Shown here piece after piece: positions 12,809-14,030 of a stretch of DNA of 14,030 nucleotides. Under the pieces are notes generated by a model, which ran no database searches, had not been told where the DNA came from, and worked only from the letters and a program-made list of their open reading frames with translations. Source of the stretch: Acetobacteraceae bacterium (lineage in GTDB: Bacteria; Pseudomonadota; Alphaproteobacteria; Acetobacterales; Acetobacteraceae); NCBI GenBank assembly GCA_947478535.1, contig CANJXD010000098.1, forward strand, positions 1 to 14,030, given 5' to 3'. A program made the translations under genes and the position numbers. Every line of letters begins with the position of its first letter. Within the stretch, counting starts at the first letter, position 1.

Positions 12809-13963
12809 CTAAACCCCCACCCTCTCCGCCGCCCCCCGCAAAAATCCCCCCAGCGCCCGGTGAAACACCGGCTCGTCCAGCAGAAACGCGTCGTGCCCCT
12901 TATCCGTGGCGATCTCGACGAACGACACATTCGCCGCCGCCGCGTTCAGCGCCCGCACCAGGGCGCGGCTTTCCTCGGTGGGGAACAGCCAGTCGCTGCT
13001 GAAGGACGCCACCAGGAAGCGGGTTTTCGTGCCGCGGAAGGCGTTCGCCACCTCGCCGCCGTGTTCCGCCGCCAGGTCGAAATAGTCCATTGCCCGGGTG
13101 ATGGTGAGGTAGCTGTTCGCGTCGAACCGCCGCACGAAGGTGCTGCCCTGGTGGCGGAGGTAGCTTTCCACCTCGAAGACATCTTCCAGAAAGGTCAGCG
13201 CCGAGGCGCCGCGCAGGCGCCGGCCGAATTTCCGGCCGAGCGCCGCTTCCGACAGATAGGTGATGTGCGCGACCATGCGGGCGACGGAAAGCCCCTTGGC
13301 CGGGATGCGCCCATCCTCCCAGTACCGTCCGCCCTGCCAGTCGGGGTCGCCATGGATGGCGGCGCGGCCGACCTCGTGGAAGGCGATGTTCTGGGCGGAG
13401 TGGTAGGCGGCGCAGGCGATGGGGGCGGCGGCGACCACCATCTCCGGGTAGGTCGCGGCCCATTCCAGCACCTGCATCCCGCCCATGGACCCACCGACCA
13501 CGGCCAGCAGCTTCTCGATACCAAAATGATCCACCAGGCGCTTCTGGGCGCGGACCATGTCGCGGATGGTGACGGAGGGGAAATCGATGCCCCAGGGGCG
13601 GCCCATCGGGCGGCCCTCGGCATCCGTCATTTCCTCCGCGGGGCCGGAGGAGCCCATGCAGCCGCCCAGCACATTGGCGCAGATGACGAAGAAGCGGTCC
13701 GTATCCACCGGCCTTCCGGGGCCGACCAGCACATCCCACCAGCCACCGCGCCCGGTCACGGGGTGCTTGTCCGCGACATACTGGTCGCCGGTCAGGGCAT
13801 GGCAGATCACCACCGCATTCGTCCTGGCGGCGTTCAGCGTGCCGTAGGTGCGATAGGCGACGGCGAGGGGGGCCAGCACGGCGCCACTGTCCAGCGCCAG
13901 GCCTTCGGGGAAGACGACGCGTTGGTGGTCGAGCTGGGGTAGCGGGGCGAGGGCCTCGGTCAT
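12809..13963 (-). CDS. metX: Homoserine O-acyltransferase MetX
   Basis: A 384-residue alpha/beta-hydrolase-fold enzyme that acylates L-homoserine from acetyl-CoA (some MetX use succinyl-CoA) in the first committed step of methionine synthesis, in the cytosol. The catalytic triad is visible: nucleophile S159 in GGSMGGMQ, D324 in FSSDWLFP, H357 in DKGHDAFL. Other landmarks are YRTYGTLN (37-44), HALTGD (55-60), [12 protein letters not shown] (97-108) and [13 protein letters not shown]. Length is normal. ATG 13963 has no strong Shine-Dalgarno within the 67 bases visible upstream, and no SAM-II riboswitch pattern is seen there, though a riboswitch further out would be off the window. The partner metW is on the same strand but 2.8 kb downstream. 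Acetyl versus succinyl specificity cannot be decided here. Confidence 0.95.
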   Translation of the reverse strand: MTEALAPLPQLDHQRVVFPEGLALDSGAVLAPLAVAYRTYGTLNAARTNAVVICHALTGDQYVADKHPVTGRGGWWDVLVGPGRPVDTDRFFVICANVLGGCMGSSGPAEEMTDAEGRPMGRPWGIDFPSVTIRDMVRAQKRLVDHFGIEKLLAVVGGSMGGMQVLEWAATYPEMVVAAAPIACAAYHSAQNIAFHEVGRAAIHGDPDWQGGRYWEDGRIPAKGLSVARMVAHITYLSEAALGRKFGRRLRGASALTFLEDVFEVESYLRHQGSTFVRRFDANSYLTITRAMDYFDLAAEHGGEVANAFRGTKTRFLVASFSSDWLFPTEESRALVRALNAAAANVSFVEIATDKGHDAFLLDEPVFHRALGGFLRGAAERVGV

Positions 13964-14030
13964 GCGTCCAGGGGCGTTTCCGGGGGCCAGGAATAGGCGG
14001 CGCGGTGCCGGACGGCAACCGCGGCGTGCA

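Noticed and set aside
13964..14030. SAM-II riboswitch upstream of metX
   Set aside because: Only 67 bases are visible and they show no pseudoknot-like SAM-II pattern; any riboswitch would be outside the window.

Overview
The window looks like a chromosomal segment of a very GC-rich alphaproteobacterium, most likely a Roseomonas-like member of the Acetobacteraceae. This rests on base composition, on orphan Bug/TctC and NMT1-type solute receptors, on a gloB gene with a divergent degenerate-motif methyltransferase, and on MetX/MetW methionine genes. No species can be named from sequence alone. I see no tRNA, rRNA, CRISPR array, insertion sequence or prophage gene.

Layout. (a) 1-388, minus: the N-terminus of a two-partner-secretion exoprotein (haemagglutination-activity domain), cut by the window edge. 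(b) 533-2433, plus: a nitroreductase overlapping an MFS transporter by 4 bases. (c) 2434-4553: a minus-strand methyltransferase divergent from gloB (glyoxalase II) and a second small methyltransferase in operon with gloB. (d) 4611-4914: a 77-residue protein of unknown function behind a strongly structured leader that touches its ribosome binding site. (e) 7650 down to 4924, minus: phaB (acetoacetyl-CoA reductase), a double-YCII-domain protein, an AhpD-like carboxymuconolactone decarboxylase-family protein and an EamA/YddG-like exporter. (f) 7651-7966: a non-coding interval with a perfect FNR/FixK-type box, a -10 element at the ideal class II spacing, about 87 nt of foldable sequence and a strong intrinsic terminator. 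I read it as an oxygen-responsive small RNA gene. (g) 8935 down to 7967, minus: a Bug-family periplasmic receptor. (h) 9150-9338, plus: a 62-residue small protein. (i) 13963 down to 9366, minus: metX, a decayed NMT1-like receptor, an intact NMT1-like receptor, an isopenicillin-N-synthase-family dioxygenase, and metW.

Two points stand out. First, the candidate small RNA beside phaB carries an unpaired UUUCCUCCCU stretch able to pair with Shine-Dalgarno sequences, and a perfect FNR box stands exactly 41.5 bases before the inferred start. The same box may also serve phaB, linking low-oxygen sensing to polyhydroxybutyrate as an electron sink. Second, metX and metW are normally adjacent, but here they are separated by about 2.8 kb of receptor and dioxygenase genes on the same strand, including a paralogue broken by two internal deletions.
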